A DNA stretch of 64,000 nucleotides, from assembly GCA_037126765.1 (NCBI GenBank), contig JBBCBC010000043.1:1488001-1552000 (forward strand). The letters are read 5' to 3'. Below the pieces are notes generated by a model, which worked only from the letters and a program-made list of their open reading frames with translations, was not told the DNA's origin and did not search any database. Shown here in pieces: positions 43,134 to 54,557 of the stretch; the first letter of the stretch is position 1; each line of letters opens with the position of its first letter. A program made the translations under genes and the position numbers. The stretch comes from Stenogyne calaminthoides (lineage: Eukaryota; Streptophyta; Magnoliopsida; Lamiales; Lamiaceae).

Positions 43134-44929
43134 TGTTGGTCCCGGTGCAAAGGAGTCTTACACGTGTATGGGGGGAATACACGTGTTCAGTGATTTTTAA
43201 AACTTTTCTTCACTGAGATCAGAAGGGTCAGGATGTCCTGAGAATTTTTCCCTGAGAAGCACTATTTACCCTGAGTCAAAGTCTACTGAGACAGTGATCC
43301 TGAGCAGCTTTCAGAAGCTTCAGATTAGCCCAACTGATCCTGAGTTTTATCAGAGATCCTGAGAAGCTTGGATCAGATAGTTATCTTACTGAACCCTCAG
43401 TAGAGTTAATTCAGTTTGGTAGCTATATGTTCTAGCCAATCAAGAGTGCGGAATGGTTGGCCCTAAGTTTATACTCGTTTTAGCTTGCTGAAAATCTTCT
43501 TCCTTAGTAAAATAGTGATTAAGGCTATGATCAAGTTTAATGAAAGTTTAGTGGATTGTTTCCAACTGAATATCAGTAAAATCAGTATGCTTTAAGTGAA
43601 AATATGCAGCAGATAGTATGCAGTACAGAAAGCAAATAACACAGCAATTATAGTGGTTCAGAGACTCAAGCTCCTACATCCACTCTCTCTGATCTTCAGA
43701 GAAATTCCTTCACACACTTCTCCTAAAGCTTTCAGGCTGACTCACTGCAGCTTACTAACTTTTCTACTTTGAGTTTTCTGGCTGACTCACTGCAGCTTAC
43801 TAACTCAAAACACACAAGTTTTCAGACTACCACAAGTAGCTTACTAACTTCTCCTCTTAGAGATTTTTGGCTGAACTCAACTGCAGCTTACTCACTCTTT
43901 ACAACTCTAACTCACCAACAAAACACACACACTCAAACTACCTTATCAAAGGGTTTGGGTTTGGGTTGGTTTCCAACTAGGTTGAGATATCCTTTGACAA
44001 TAAGAACAAATTCAAAGGCTAGGATATCTCTTCTAAGCTTTGGATATATTTATCAAATCTAGGCTTAGAGTAATGAGCTCTCTTCAATGTGAAACACTTG
44101 AGAAATCCTAGGTTTTTCGAGTGCTTCAATTTTCAAGAATACGAATGAGCTCTGGAGTTGCTTTGATTTCCCGTAACCTTTCAATGGTGAAGGTCACTGG
44201 TATTTATAGGCAACTTCTCCAATGGTTACTCTTGAAAACTATCAGTTGGAAGAGATAACATCAAGGGTTTTGTCTTCTGGTTATTGATGAACGACTATTT
44301 TTTGGGTTTGAACACGCCCTTGCATGGTTTGGGTAATAAGTAACCAATGCAGCCAATCACCAAGTTTTGCAGTCTGGAACATAGTACTACTGACTTATTC
44401 AGTGTCCTGTCGCTTTTAGTGTCAGTAAAGTACAGTGTTGTCTTTCTCTGATTGGTTCTTGTCTCAGTGAATGTAGACAAACAAAACGCTCTTTTAGGTC
44501 AATCTCTCTGAATGAGACAACCTTAAACAACACTTAGTTTTAGTTCTTTTTTTGTCTGCACTTAAATATTTTGGGCAACATTTATTCTTTATAAATGTGC
44601 GTCTTCCTCAGTTTTGTTTGTACTCAGATAGATATTCTTCAGTCTTTCTGAATATTCAGGTCTACACGAGTCTTGATAACTCTTGAGTTCTCGATAACCG
44701 AGTCTTGATATCTTACGAGTTTTCGATTATCTTACGAGTTTTGATTACCTACGAGTCTTGATATCTTAAAATTCCCTGAACTATATCTGCTTACTATACA
44801 TGGTGTAGATATCTCCTGAATTATTTTATACTGAAACCTGACTCAGACTATCAAGATTATCCTGAACATGTCATACTCAGGGGTTTTGGGATCTAATCAA
44901 AATCTTTATTTAAAATTCATCTCCCAACA
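43134..44929 (-). repeat. 3' LTR of B2
   Basis: 1796 bp, TGTTGGTCCCGGTGC to CATCTCCCAACA. Minus-strand TATA box at 44201-44208. Highly similar to its partner at 61127-62926, except that this LTR keeps about 70 bases (around 43467-43536) missing from the partner and has fewer minisatellite units (44667-44765). Confidence 0.95.
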
Positions 44930-44944
44930 ATTTCCCCCTTTTTG
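44930..44944 (-). promoter_or_regulatory. Polypurine tract of B2
   Basis: Minus strand AAAAAGGGGGAAAT directly before the 3' LTR; initiates plus-strand synthesis. Same sequence in B1 and in element C. Confidence 0.9.
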
Positions 44945-45189
44945 ATGATGCCTAAACCATCTTGTTACATTTAAGAAAACCTAACCTATACTCAGGTTTT
45001 AGTTATCTATTACAGTCCAAAATGACATATCTCCCAACAATTTTCAAACCAAAATGGCATATCAAATAAATGAAGACATGTAAAAAGATAATGAGATATT
45101 ATCTTTGAGCACAGAAGATAACTTTTCATTGATGAATGATAAGAATTACATTTTACAATGAAAATAAAAAAGATAAACTTCAGATTTCT
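44945..45189. other. 3' untranslated region of B2
   Basis: AT-rich, no ORF; aligns with 24163-24405 of B1. Confidence 0.7.
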
Positions 45190-48100
45190 TCAATCTTCTT
45201 CAATCTCATCTTCTGGTACTTTCAAGGTGAACATCCCATAGTATCTCTTCTTCAGTTCATCTCTTGCCTTGATGATCTCTGGGTTATTTCCTGTTAAACC
45301 TAGCTGAAGAGCATACTGAGCAATTTCTTGAGAGATGACAGCCTCATTCACAAAGCCATTCTCAAACCTAGGAGCTGGGTACATGTATGGTCCTGGAGCA
45401 ACAATCTGGGTGTTGCCTTCATCTGCCAAGTTGATCCATTTCTGCAGATACTCAGGATAAAATGTTAACAGATATTCAATGAAAGCTTCATTTTTATCTG
45501 AGTTGCTCCATCTCTATTCCCTCAGAATTTCATAGTTGCATCATTGATCTGTAAAGGCATCCACTTATCAATGTGCGGTCATTTATGAGTTTTCTCAGTA
45601 CCTCTCCTCTTGCTGATAAACTTTTTGAAACCACCCCTTCTTTTCTGCTCTTATTCCTTCTTCTTTTTGATCAGTGGAGCACCTGAGACCGAGGCAGCAG
45701 TTATTTTCTCTTTTTCGATCTGCAGGGCTCTCAGAGTTTTCTTGGTGTCGAAGGTTTCTTTTTGAGCTTCAGTTTCTTCTTTTTCTGGTTCTTCCTCAGA
45801 TTCTTCAAACTCCATAATTAGTTTCCTCTGAGTAGGCTTTGTTACCTTTGCTCTTTTCTTCTTTTATGGCTCAACAAAAGCTACAGTCTTTCTCTTTTCT
45901 GGTTTGACTTGGGTTTCACTAGCTTTGCTTGTTTCAACTCTCCTCATTTCAATAATTTTCTCTTCTATAATTTCCTGAGTAGTTTGTTCTGATGTCTGAG
46001 TGCGGCCAGGTTCTTCAACTTCTCTGAACTTCATTTTTTCAGTGGCTTCAATCTCACTCAGAGCATCCAAGATTTTCTTGGCCTCAACTTCTTCTCTGGC
46101 TTTCTTCTCCAAGGTTTGTGCCAACAACATATCCAATTGACCTTTTGAACTTGGTCTTTCCCCCTTTTTGGCATCATACCTTGGGAGAAGTTGGGATAAT
46201 GCATTATCCATGTGGTATTGTTCTTTGCCCAAACTTTGCACTTCCCCAGCCAGTTGATCATGCTCATTTTCTAATCTCATCATGTAGTTTTTGGTCATTG
46301 AGAATTCTTCTGAGAGTGGGGAAAACTGTGTTGAGAAGGCTTCGTGCATCATCTTTGTCATCTTGGTCATGAGCAGATTGCTCATTTCCTCAACAGCTGA
46401 CTTGATCAATTGTTCATTCTTCTCAACCAGTTTGGCTTCAAGGTAAGCAATTCTGGCTTGGTACCTTTGCTCCATATCTGTATTGAGCTCTGTCCTTACT
46501 CCATCAATTTTCCCATCCAGAACAACCAACTTATCTGAGAGAGTTGTTTGAATTTGCAGCATATCAGATGATGAGCTCAGACTTTCCAATTTTTGAGCTT
46601 GATCAGCCAATGTTACTTCCATCCGAGTCATCTTTTCCACCATTGGATCTATCTTCTTTAGTTCATCCAGGATTGGGGTTAGATCAATCACTGGAGTTTA
46701 TATAACTGGTTCCAACTGAGTTGGGTGCTCCAATTGAGCCTCAGTCTGCATACCATAGACAACAGATTTACAGATAGATTCTTCAGTAACTTTGGCATAA
46801 TTTATAATAGTGCCAAAATGTACACCAAGAGTCTTAACCGATCGAGGTTATGCGGTATCGATCTTCTCGATGTCGACTTCTTTTCGCATATCTTCACGAG
46901 TTCCTTTTTTTTTCCTTCTCTTTCTCAGGTTCCTTTTCTCCTTATCCTTGATCTCTTTCTTCTTCCTGATTATGAGAACCGGATTCACCAGCCTCAGCAT
47001 TCTTCTTCTCAGCCACCTTTCTTTTCACAAGCTCGTCGAAATCAGTAACTTTCATTCTGAGCTTGGTTTTCCTGAAACCGGAGAACTCTGTTAAAACAAC
47101 AGTCTCAGCATTCCACCAATCCTCTCCTCTGAAGGAGGCTATGTTTAGCATCTCTGGGAGTGTCTGGTTCAGGATATAAATGGTTGTTCAGAGCCTGAAG
47201 AAAATATCCTGAAGGTCAGGATAAGCATTCAGTTCAGGGTATTTGTCCAAGATGAACCATTCCCCCTTGCTCCGCCATTCTGTTTCTTCTGCCTCTCCTT
47301 CTTTAATTCTGGGCTCTCAGGAACAGTAGGCTCAGATTGTATGAGTTGTAGAAATGGTTCATTCAGAAGAGCATCCAGGTTCAGCAATTCCTGAGGTTCT
47401 GATTGTTCTGAAGTCTGAGTTGGTCCTTCTTCAGTCGTGATCTGAGGTCCCTTGAAAATTTCTTGAGAAATTTTGTCAGAACTCAGGGAGGTTTCAAGTA
47501 CCTCTGAGAATACATGTTCCTCAGTTTCTTGCTCTTGAACATTCTTCACCACTTGAGCAAGAACCTAAAGTGGAAATTTCATCCCTTGCTGATCTTTAGT
47601 TTGAGTTTCTTCAGTTTCACTGGCCTCCTTCTCAGCAATAGTATGAAGTCTTTTTCGCTTCTGAGGAGCCAATGCCTTTTTCTTCAGCTTTTCTCCTTTC
47701 TCTCTCTTGAGTTTCATCAGGGCTTTCCCCCTGGCTTGCTTAGCTTCTTCTTCACTTTCCTCAGTGGATTTCTGAGCGGTTTATCTAGTTTCCCTAATTT
47801 GCTCAACCACTGAGTTATCCTCCTCAGCCTCTTCTTCTACAGTCTCCTCCTGAGACTCAGTAATTTTCTCTTTCTTCTCCCTTAAAGTCTTCTTAGTTGG
47901 TTTGAACATGATCTTTGATCTTGGAAAAGAAGTTGAATCGACAAAGATGTCCTCCTCTTCTCTGCACGTTTCCAAGATAAATGCAATCTTGGTTGCATGT
48001 AGGATTTTTCCTTTAATCACAACAGTACCATTCACCTTTTGAATATGCTTGGCTTGATCACTGATCACTTTTATCAAGTATTGCAACCAATTAAACGCCC

Positions 48101-48668
48101 TTGAGGGAGAATCTTCTATTGCCGCCATTAACCTCAACTTAGGCTTGCTTATCTACTCAAAACTACCAGATCCACTCATAATGCATTTGCTCACAATATC
48201 TAAAAGTACTCGATATTTAGCTTTCAAATGCTTTTTATTCAATGTAGCTTCAAACTTTACCGGATGTTCAGCAATTTGATCCAAATATTCTTGTTCCCTA
48301 CCCACCATGTACAAAGTAGGGTCTTCCCCTCGGTCATTCAGCTCATATATGGCATTCAAGTTCTTAGGGATAATATACAACTCCCTAACAAAATCCACAT
48401 ATTTTTCCGTCCGCACTAGATGCGACACCGTAATTTTAGAGTCTATGCAATTTTCTTCATCTAATTGCATATTAACAACAAACTCTATTACCTCTTTGGT
48501 GTATTCGGCATCTGGTTGATTTGCTACCAGACAGGTAAGCTTTTCTAGTCAAAGCATGTGTAACGCTTCCTCCTCGTGAGGTGCATTAGATGTGCTTTCC
48601 AGAGAAATGACATTTTCATACCAGGGTTTGTTGGTAACGGCAAGTTTGTGATAGACAGACAACGTCAT
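45190..48668 (-). pseudogene. Envelope-like ORF of B2 (SIRE type), near full length
   Basis: The minus ATG at 48668 begins MTLSVYHKLAVTNKPWYENV. A long reading with scattered stops runs to the TAA/TGA at 45190 (KVPEDEIEED), about 1,160 codons. Blocks in order: VNMQLDEENCIDSKITVSHL (48475), YRVLLDIVSKCIMSGSGSFE, VVIKGKILHATKIAFILETC, basic/acidic tracts, EMLNIASFRGEDWWNAETVV (47150), then coiled-coil 46691-45864 (DKLVVLDGKIDGVRTELNTD, NEHDQLAGEVQSLGKEQYHM) and PAPRFENGFVNEAVISQEIA. The first 150 residues resemble plant transposon capsid-like or env-like proteins. No convincing signal peptide or membrane anchor is visible. Breaks near 48550, 48150, 47790, 47575, 46910, 46700, 45865 and 45650. 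Confidence 0.8.
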
Positions 48669-49258
48669 TTTTTGGTGATTTTAGTGAAGGGTTTTTGGAA
48701 AGTGGAGAACTTGAGTAATCAGAGATTTTTGGGAATACAGAGTATCATGAAGATGAAGGTTTTTGAAATAAGGTTTGAATGAAGTCTTTGTAAGGGGTAT
48801 ATAACTTTGATTTATAGAAACTCGCGTGGATTAAGGAATCAACGGTCAAGATTAAAATAGGCTAAAAACGGGTATTTGAAAGGACGATTTCGCAAGTACT
48901 GGCCACCAATTTATCCTTATTGGTGAATAATGAATAGTGTTTCTGTAGACTGTTGACTTTTCCTCGAGAATTTCAAACGTCCCGCCCATTTATTTCTTCA
49001 GGTGTTTTATCATTTATGTCCAATGATTTCTGAGAATTTGTTAGGTAACAAATGTGCATGAGTCTAACTTCTTCAGACTAATTTGATCATCAGTCTTACT
49101 GAGTTTTGACCTTGATAAAAATTTAGTATTTTTGATAACTGAGTTAAGGTTACTGAGTTTCCAAGACTCAGTGATAAAAACTTTATTTTATCCTGAGTTT
49201 TTCAGTGAACTCTGAAAAACTTCATGCATCTGAAAACCTTCAATTTTTTCAGATTACT
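48669..49258. other. Spacer between pol and env-like ORF of B2
   Basis: 590 non-coding bases. It includes a repeated TGAGTTTTTCAGTG-type motif close to the pol stop. In the type SIRE element the env-like ORF follows pol after a single stop codon, so this separated layout differs and would need another way of expression. Confidence 0.7.
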
Positions 49259-50680
49259 TTATTTACCTGGATCTAACATACCCAATTCAACTGATAGTTC
49301 CTGAAATCTTGATTCAGCCAAAGGTTTAGTCAAGATGTCAGCTCTCTGTTTATCAGTATGAATTTTCTCCATTCTGATATCCTTCTTTTCAACATGATCT
49401 CTGATGAAGTGATGTCTGATATCAACATGCTTACATCTGGTGTGCAATACCGGATTTTGTGTAATAGCAATTGCACTATTATTGTCACAAAATATAGGTA
49501 CTTCATTGGCTATAATCTTATAATCCCTCAATTGTTGTCGGAGCCAAAGTATCTGTGCACAACAGCTTCCTGCAGCCATGTATTCAGCTTCAGTAGTACT
49601 GGTTGCTACTGAGGTCTGTTTCTTTGAAAACCATGATATCAGTTTACTTCCAAGAAATTGACAAGTTCCTGTAGTAGATTTCCTGTCAATTCTACATCCA
49701 CCATAATCAGCATCTGAGTAACCAGTTAATTCAAGGTTATTATCAACTGGATACCATAATCCTCTATTCACAGTACCTTTAAGATACTTCAAAATCTTTT
49801 TGGCAGCCTCCATGTGACTAGCCTTAGGATTAGCTTGGTATCTTGCACATATCCCAACAGCAAAGGTAATGTCAGGTCTACTTGCTGTGAGATATAGTAA
49901 TGATCCAATAATCCCTCTGTAATCAGTGTGATTTACTGATTTTCCTTCAGGATCACGATCCATCTTGTAGTTAGTATTCATAGGAATTCTAACTGCATTG
50001 CAATTCTGTACACCATACTTAGCAATTAGATCTCTGGTGTATTTTGCCTGATTGATGAAAATTCCTTCTTTAGTCTGTTTCACCTGAAGTCCAAGAAAGA
50101 AATTCATCTCCCCCATCTTAGACATCTCAAACTTTCCTTTCATCAGAGCTGAGAACTTCTCACACATTTGATGATTTGGAGAACCAAATATAATGTCATC
50201 CACATAAATCTGAACTAGTAAGATATCCTTCCCATCTTCTATCCTAAACAAAGTTCTATCAACATTTCCTTTGATAAAACCATGGTCAGTAAGAAATTTA
50301 GAAAGTGTATCATACCAGGCTCTGGGTGCTTGTTTAAGACCATACAAGGCTTTCTTGAGCCTGTAAACTTGGTCCTTCTGACAAAATTCTGGAGGTTGTT
50401 CCACATAAACCTCTTCTTTAAGCACACCATTCAGAAATGCACTTTTCACATTCATTTGATAGACTGTGAATTTCATGTGGGCAGCATATGCAAGAAACAT
50501 TCTGATGGCTTCTAGTCTTGCAACAGGTGCAAAGGTTTCATCATAATCCAAGCCTTCTTCTTGGGAGTAACCTTGTGCACCTAGCCTTGCCTTGTTCCTC
50601 ACAATGTTGTTGTTTTCATCTCTTTTATTCTTGAACACCCACTTAGTTCCAATCACATTGTGCCTCTTAGGTCTGTCCAC
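49259..50680 (-). CDS. RT and RNase H of B2 pol, open 473-codon fragment
   Basis: The best-preserved coding stretch in the window. Residues 1-30 read MDRPKRHNVIGTKWVFKNKR, the RT start region; QGYSQEEGLDYDETFAPVAR follows. VYQMNVKSAFLNG has Asn where the first catalytic Asp (QMDVK) normally is. IYVDDIIFGSPN is an intact YVDD box. RNase H starts near residue 310: GYSDADYGGCRIDRKSTTGT, STTEAEYMAAG, FCDNNSAIAI, HVDIRHHFIRDHV, with all acidic residues kept. It ends PGK at a stop at 49259. The 5' side is broken by the A fragment at 50681. Open, but the Asp-to-Asn change would disable RT. Confidence 0.92.
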   Translation of the reverse strand: MDRPKRHNVIGTKWVFKNKRDENNNIVRNKARLGAQGYSQEEGLDYDETFAPVARLEAIRMFLAYAAHMKFTVYQMNVKSAFLNGVLKEEVYVEQPPEFCQKDQVYRLKKALYGLKQAPRAWYDTLSKFLTDHGFIKGNVDRTLFRIEDGKDILLVQIYVDDIIFGSPNHQMCEKFSALMKGKFEMSKMGEMNFFLGLQVKQTKEGIFINQAKYTRDLIAKYGVQNCNAVRIPMNTNYKMDRDPEGKSVNHTDYRGIIGSLLYLTASRPDITFAVGICARYQANPKASHMEAAKKILKYLKGTVNRGLWYPVDNNLELTGYSDADYGGCRIDRKSTTGTCQFLGSKLISWFSKKQTSVATSTTEAEYMAAGSCCAQILWLRQQLRDYKIIANEVPIFCDNNSAIAITQNPVLHTRCKHVDIRHHFIRDHVEKKDIRMEKIHTDKQRADILTKPLAESRFQELSVELGMLDPGK

Positions 50681-52518
50681 TATTAGGATAACATATGCTA
50701 GGATCTATCGGGATGACCTCATAAACACAAATTTAAATTAACAATTATTACTAGCATGAATTTACCTAAGTGAATTCAAATAATAATTCATCCAACAACA
50801 ACATCCAAATAATATTCACGTAAAAGATCATAGCATGCGGAATTTCTAGGAGTTTACGTAAACGTACCCGTTGGAGAGACGATCTGAGACAGACAGGATC
50901 AAGTATCTGGATACCCACCAAAAGTACTTCTCAAGTATTCCCAAGTCCTCGTCCAATAACCCCGGTGGAAGGTCCTCCAATGAACGATTTATAAAGCAAG
51001 GAAAATAAAAATATTGTTGCACCACCTTTGTGGATTTCTAATATTTCAAATACATGGAACACTAGTTGGGAATGAAAAATTCATCCCCTATTTATAAGTA
51101 GAGGGGTTTCGAAAATTTCATGCATAATTAGGGCTAGGAAAGATCTTTTCTTGATCTCCAAGAAATCTTGAATATATCCAATATATTCTTCTTTCCATGT
51201 GTATTTTTCCACAAAAAACTCACACCCTTTATTTGCCTAATATTTCAAAAATTTCAAGAAAAGAATTTCAAGATTGGATCTTTCTTGAATTTATAAGATA
51301 TTCTTGTATTCCAAGAATACATATCTTCCATAAAATCTTTCCAAGAAAATCTTTCTTCCCTTTCTTATAAAAGATTTTCGAAAATTTGTTATTAAAGAAG
51401 TCAAGTGGGAGTTTTCTTGAATTTATGGGATAATCTTGTATTCCAAGAATACATTATCTCCTTTCCATAAAATCTTTTCAAGAAAATTCTTCTCCCTCTT
51501 TTCTTTAATATTTTCGAAAATAATAGGAAATATTTCAACAATAAATTAATTTTATTTTAAACACCTTTTATTTATTGGACTATAGTTTGGGCTACTTGAG
51601 GGGCCTTTAGGAGAATTAAGATGGACCTTCCAATGGACTTCTGAATTCCAATATTGAGCCACAATATAATTCAGCCCATTAATATTAATTAATACCACCA
51701 TATAATTAATATTGCACTATCCAATCTTAACCCATATTACGGTAATATGGCTCCCGGTTATTATTTCTCGTGTTTAAGATTATTTAGTCCATTAATTAAT
51801 TAAGCCACTTTAAAGCTTTATATTAATTAATATCTTTATCCTTGGAGTAAGGACAGCCCAACTTTATTATCCATACCGGAAAATTAATTCCACTTGCAAG
51901 ATTTGGTATGATAAAGGTTCCGGGCCCACCAAGGGGACCAATCAAGCAAGACATAGCAAGCACACGATTCTCTGTGTTAATTTAGCAACCATCATGTAAT
52001 TAATATTATTGCCCAAGATATAGGGTATCGAAGTCGCAATGATTCTCTTCCCATTTATAAGTCAAAGCAATAACTACTAATCACACACAGTCCTTATTAA
52101 GTGACAGAGATTAAGAAATCAACAACCACTGAGGTCTAACTCTTCATCCCTTAAGTCAGTGCGAATGAGTTTATCCTCTCTGTAGGTCCGCTTCAGCGCA
52201 TCGAATGCACTAGTGTAATCTCTTGGTCAAGACAAGCCAATCTGAGCCTTACACATCAACTTCTACCAATAGATTGTTCGGATCTATCTAAGTTGTGAAA
52301 CTCGCACTCGTTTACAAGGAACTGTTAACGTGATCTTCGGTGATCTGGTATCACCACGTTAACTACAATGTAACTCGTGCTACGAATGGTTTGCAATAAA
52401 TATATATAACATTCAATTATATTTAAAGCAACAGTGATAAATAATTTATTTCAGTAAATAAGTGTTTAATACATAGGTTATACAAAGTAAAAGCATACTT
52501 TCACGTATAACCCCAACA
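50681..52518 (-). repeat. 3' LTR of the nested A fragment
   Basis: 1838 bp, TATTAGGATAACATATG (two G-to-A changes from TGTTGGGATAAC) to ATAACCCCAACA. Minus-strand TATA box at 51089-51096. Closest to the LTR at 12037-13915. The PPT on the minus strand, AAGTGGGAGAT (52519-52529), directly follows, fixing this as the 3' LTR. Confidence 0.93.
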
Positions 52519-52529
52519 ATCTCCCACTT

Positions 52530-53160
52530 ATACTCAAAGTCTGCTTTTAAGTATACCACAGCATGTCTGATGTATTATCTGGTGACATCTAATGTCACCT
52601 ACATCAACCTAATAACTTTTCTCCCACTTATACTCAAAGAAGATTGGCAACGCTCTTGACACCTATTCCTTCCACATGTCTCTCGAATGTAAACTGAGGC
52701 AGACCCTTTGTGAAGGGATCAGCTAGGTTGTCTTCCGACGCGATCTTTGCCACCTCTATATCTCCTCTCTTAACGATTTCTCGTATAAGATGGTATTTCC
52801 TTTCTATGTGTTTGCTGGCCTTGTGGGCTCTCGGTTCCCTTGAATTTACAACTGCTCTGGAATTATCACAAAAGACCGTGATGGTGCTGGGTAAATTCGG
52901 AACAACGTCCAAGTCCACTAGGAAGTTTCTGAGCCAAACCGATTCTTTCGCTGCTTCACAAGCAGCTACATATTCGGCTTCCATGGTAGAATCGGCGATG
53001 CATTTCTACTTAATGCTTCTCCATGTTACAGCTCCTCCCCCCAGATAAAACACACTACCCGAGGTAGATTTTTTGGAATCTAGGTCTGATTGGAAATTCG
53101 AGTCCGTGTATCTCACTGCAAATAAACTTTCTGCCTGATAAACCAACATTCTGTCTCGAG
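52530..53160 (-). pseudogene. RNase H of the nested A fragment
   Basis: The minus frame 52984-52634 begins MEAEYVAACEAAKESVWLRN (catalytic Glu) and holds VFCDNSRAVVNSREPRAHK (Asp), HIERKYHLIREIVKRGDIEV and DNLADPFTKGLPQFTFERHV, ending VANLL at a stop at 52634. The first-Asp block YTDSNFQSDLDSKKSTSGS lies at about 53115-53060 in the preceding frame. 52530-52633 is 3' UTR. This copy shows the end missing from A1. Confidence 0.87.
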
Positions 53161-54060
53161 TTCTTTTTAGATACTTCAGAATGTTTTTAAGAGCAGTCCA
53201 ATGTTGATTTCCGGGATTGCTCTGATATCTCGCTACCATGCCTACGGCGTAGCAGATATCCGATCTCGTACACAACATAGCATACATGAGGCTTCCCACT
53301 GTCGACGCATAAGGAATCCCTCTCATGTCATCTATCTCCCTTTGTGTCTTAGGGCACATGTCTTTCGATAGATGGATTCCATGCCTAAAAGGTACAAAAC
53401 CCTTCTTGGAATCTTGCATGTTGAAATGCTTCAAAACGGTATCTATGTATGAAGCTTGCGATAAGCCGGTCATTCTTTTTTTTTCGATCACGAGTGATCT
53501 TGATCCCAAGAATATGACCGGCTTCCCCTAAGTCCTTCATATCAAACAGTTTTGACAGCCATACCCTTACGTCTGATAAAACCTTTACATCGTTTCCGAT
53601 GAGCAGAATATCATCTACGTATGTTACTAGGAATACCAAGGCAGTTCCGCCACACTTTCTATAGACACAACTCTCGAAATCATTTTGATCAAACCCATAA
53701 GATTTGATTACATGATCAAAACATTGGTTCCAAGCCCGAGATGCTTGCTTCAGTCCATAAATGGACTTCTTGAGCTTGCACACAAGGTGTTTTTGGCCTT
53801 TTTCGATAAAACCTTCGGGCTGTTGCATATAGATTTCCTCGTCAAGACTCCCGTTAAGTTAAGCTATCTTGACATCCATTTGCCAGATCTCAAAATCAAG
53901 ATGCGCAACTATTGCCAAGAGAATACGGATGGACTTAAGCATGGCCACAGGCGAAAAGGTTTCTTCATAATCGATACCCTCTTTCTGAGTGTATCCCTTT
54001 GCCACAAGCCTAGCTTTAAAGGTTTCCACCTTCCCGTCCGGTCATCTTTTTCTCTTGTAG
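53161..54060 (-). pseudogene. Reverse transcriptase of the nested A fragment
   Basis: Minus frames 53828-53385 and 53509-53006. Blocks: IWQMDVKIA (first Asp, at about 53880), MQQPEGFIEKGQKHLVCKLK, YGLKQASRAWNQCF, TYVDDILLIGND (YVDD), KDLGEAGHILGIKITRDR, MQDSKKGFVPFRHGIHLSKD and RGIPYASTVGSLMYAMLCTR. A stop follows MDVKIA and a frameshift at about 53460 (around an 8-base T run) splits it. Very close to A1 (478-1400). Confidence 0.88.
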
Positions 54061-54557
54061 ACCCACTTGCATCCAATGGGTTTTAGCCCACTGGGTGGTT
54101 CAACTAGCTCCCACACTTGATTATGATCCATTGAGCCCATCTCGGCTTCCATCGCGGTTGTCCAGGATTCTGAATCCTTATCTTGGACTGCCTCCTTGTA
54201 GGACCAGGGGTCTGATTCACTATCCCCGGGGACCAAATCCGAAGATTCTCCTATCCCCATGAATCTCTCAGGTTGTCGAACAACCATCCCACTACGACGA
54301 GGTTCCGATTGTGTTGGTGTGATGCTTGGTATATCAACCTGTACAGTTGGTATAAGAGTTTGCCCTCTTATTTCATTTAAGGTAATCTCACTTTTGGGCT
54401 TTCGATTGTTCATAAAGTCTTTTTCCAAAAATCTAAAGTGCGTACTTATTACCACCTTTTGATCTTCTGGACCATAGAACATACACCCTTTCGTTCCCAT
54501 GGGATATCCTATAAACAACCTTAGTTCCGAACGTGCATCCAACTTACCGGCTCCCAT
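54042..54557 (-). pseudogene. Post-integrase segment of the nested A fragment
   Basis: An open minus frame of 171 codons: KLDARSELRLFIGYPMGTKG, CMFYGPEDQKVVISTHFRFL, acidic/Ser-rich linker, ESWTTAMEAEMGSMDHNQVW and GLKPIGCKWVYKRKR. This is the stretch between integrase and RT in copia Pol. Its first codons lie at the join with B2 (54556), so the upstream integrase is missing. It overlaps the RT piece at 54042-54060 in another frame. Confidence 0.85.

Larger units (their letters stand above)
50681..54556 (-). mobile_element. Truncated copia A element nested in B2 pol
   Basis: Consists of a 3' LTR (50681-52518), PPT and minus-strand RNase H, RT and post-integrase coding to 54556; the 5' LTR, gag and IN core are absent. 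The left edge joins B2 at GTCCAC|TATTAGG. The right edge joins B2 at CTCCCATG|GGAAGCAGC. Compared with the uninterrupted copy B1, 110 bases of B (28570-28679) are missing between the joins, so the 5' half was lost together with some target DNA. Confidence 0.88.

Noticed and set aside
43769..44062. Plus-strand 97-codon ORF rich in Thr/Ser/Leu (also at 61707-61994)
   Set aside because: Both lie in the B LTRs, antisense to the element; conserved only because the LTRs are copies.
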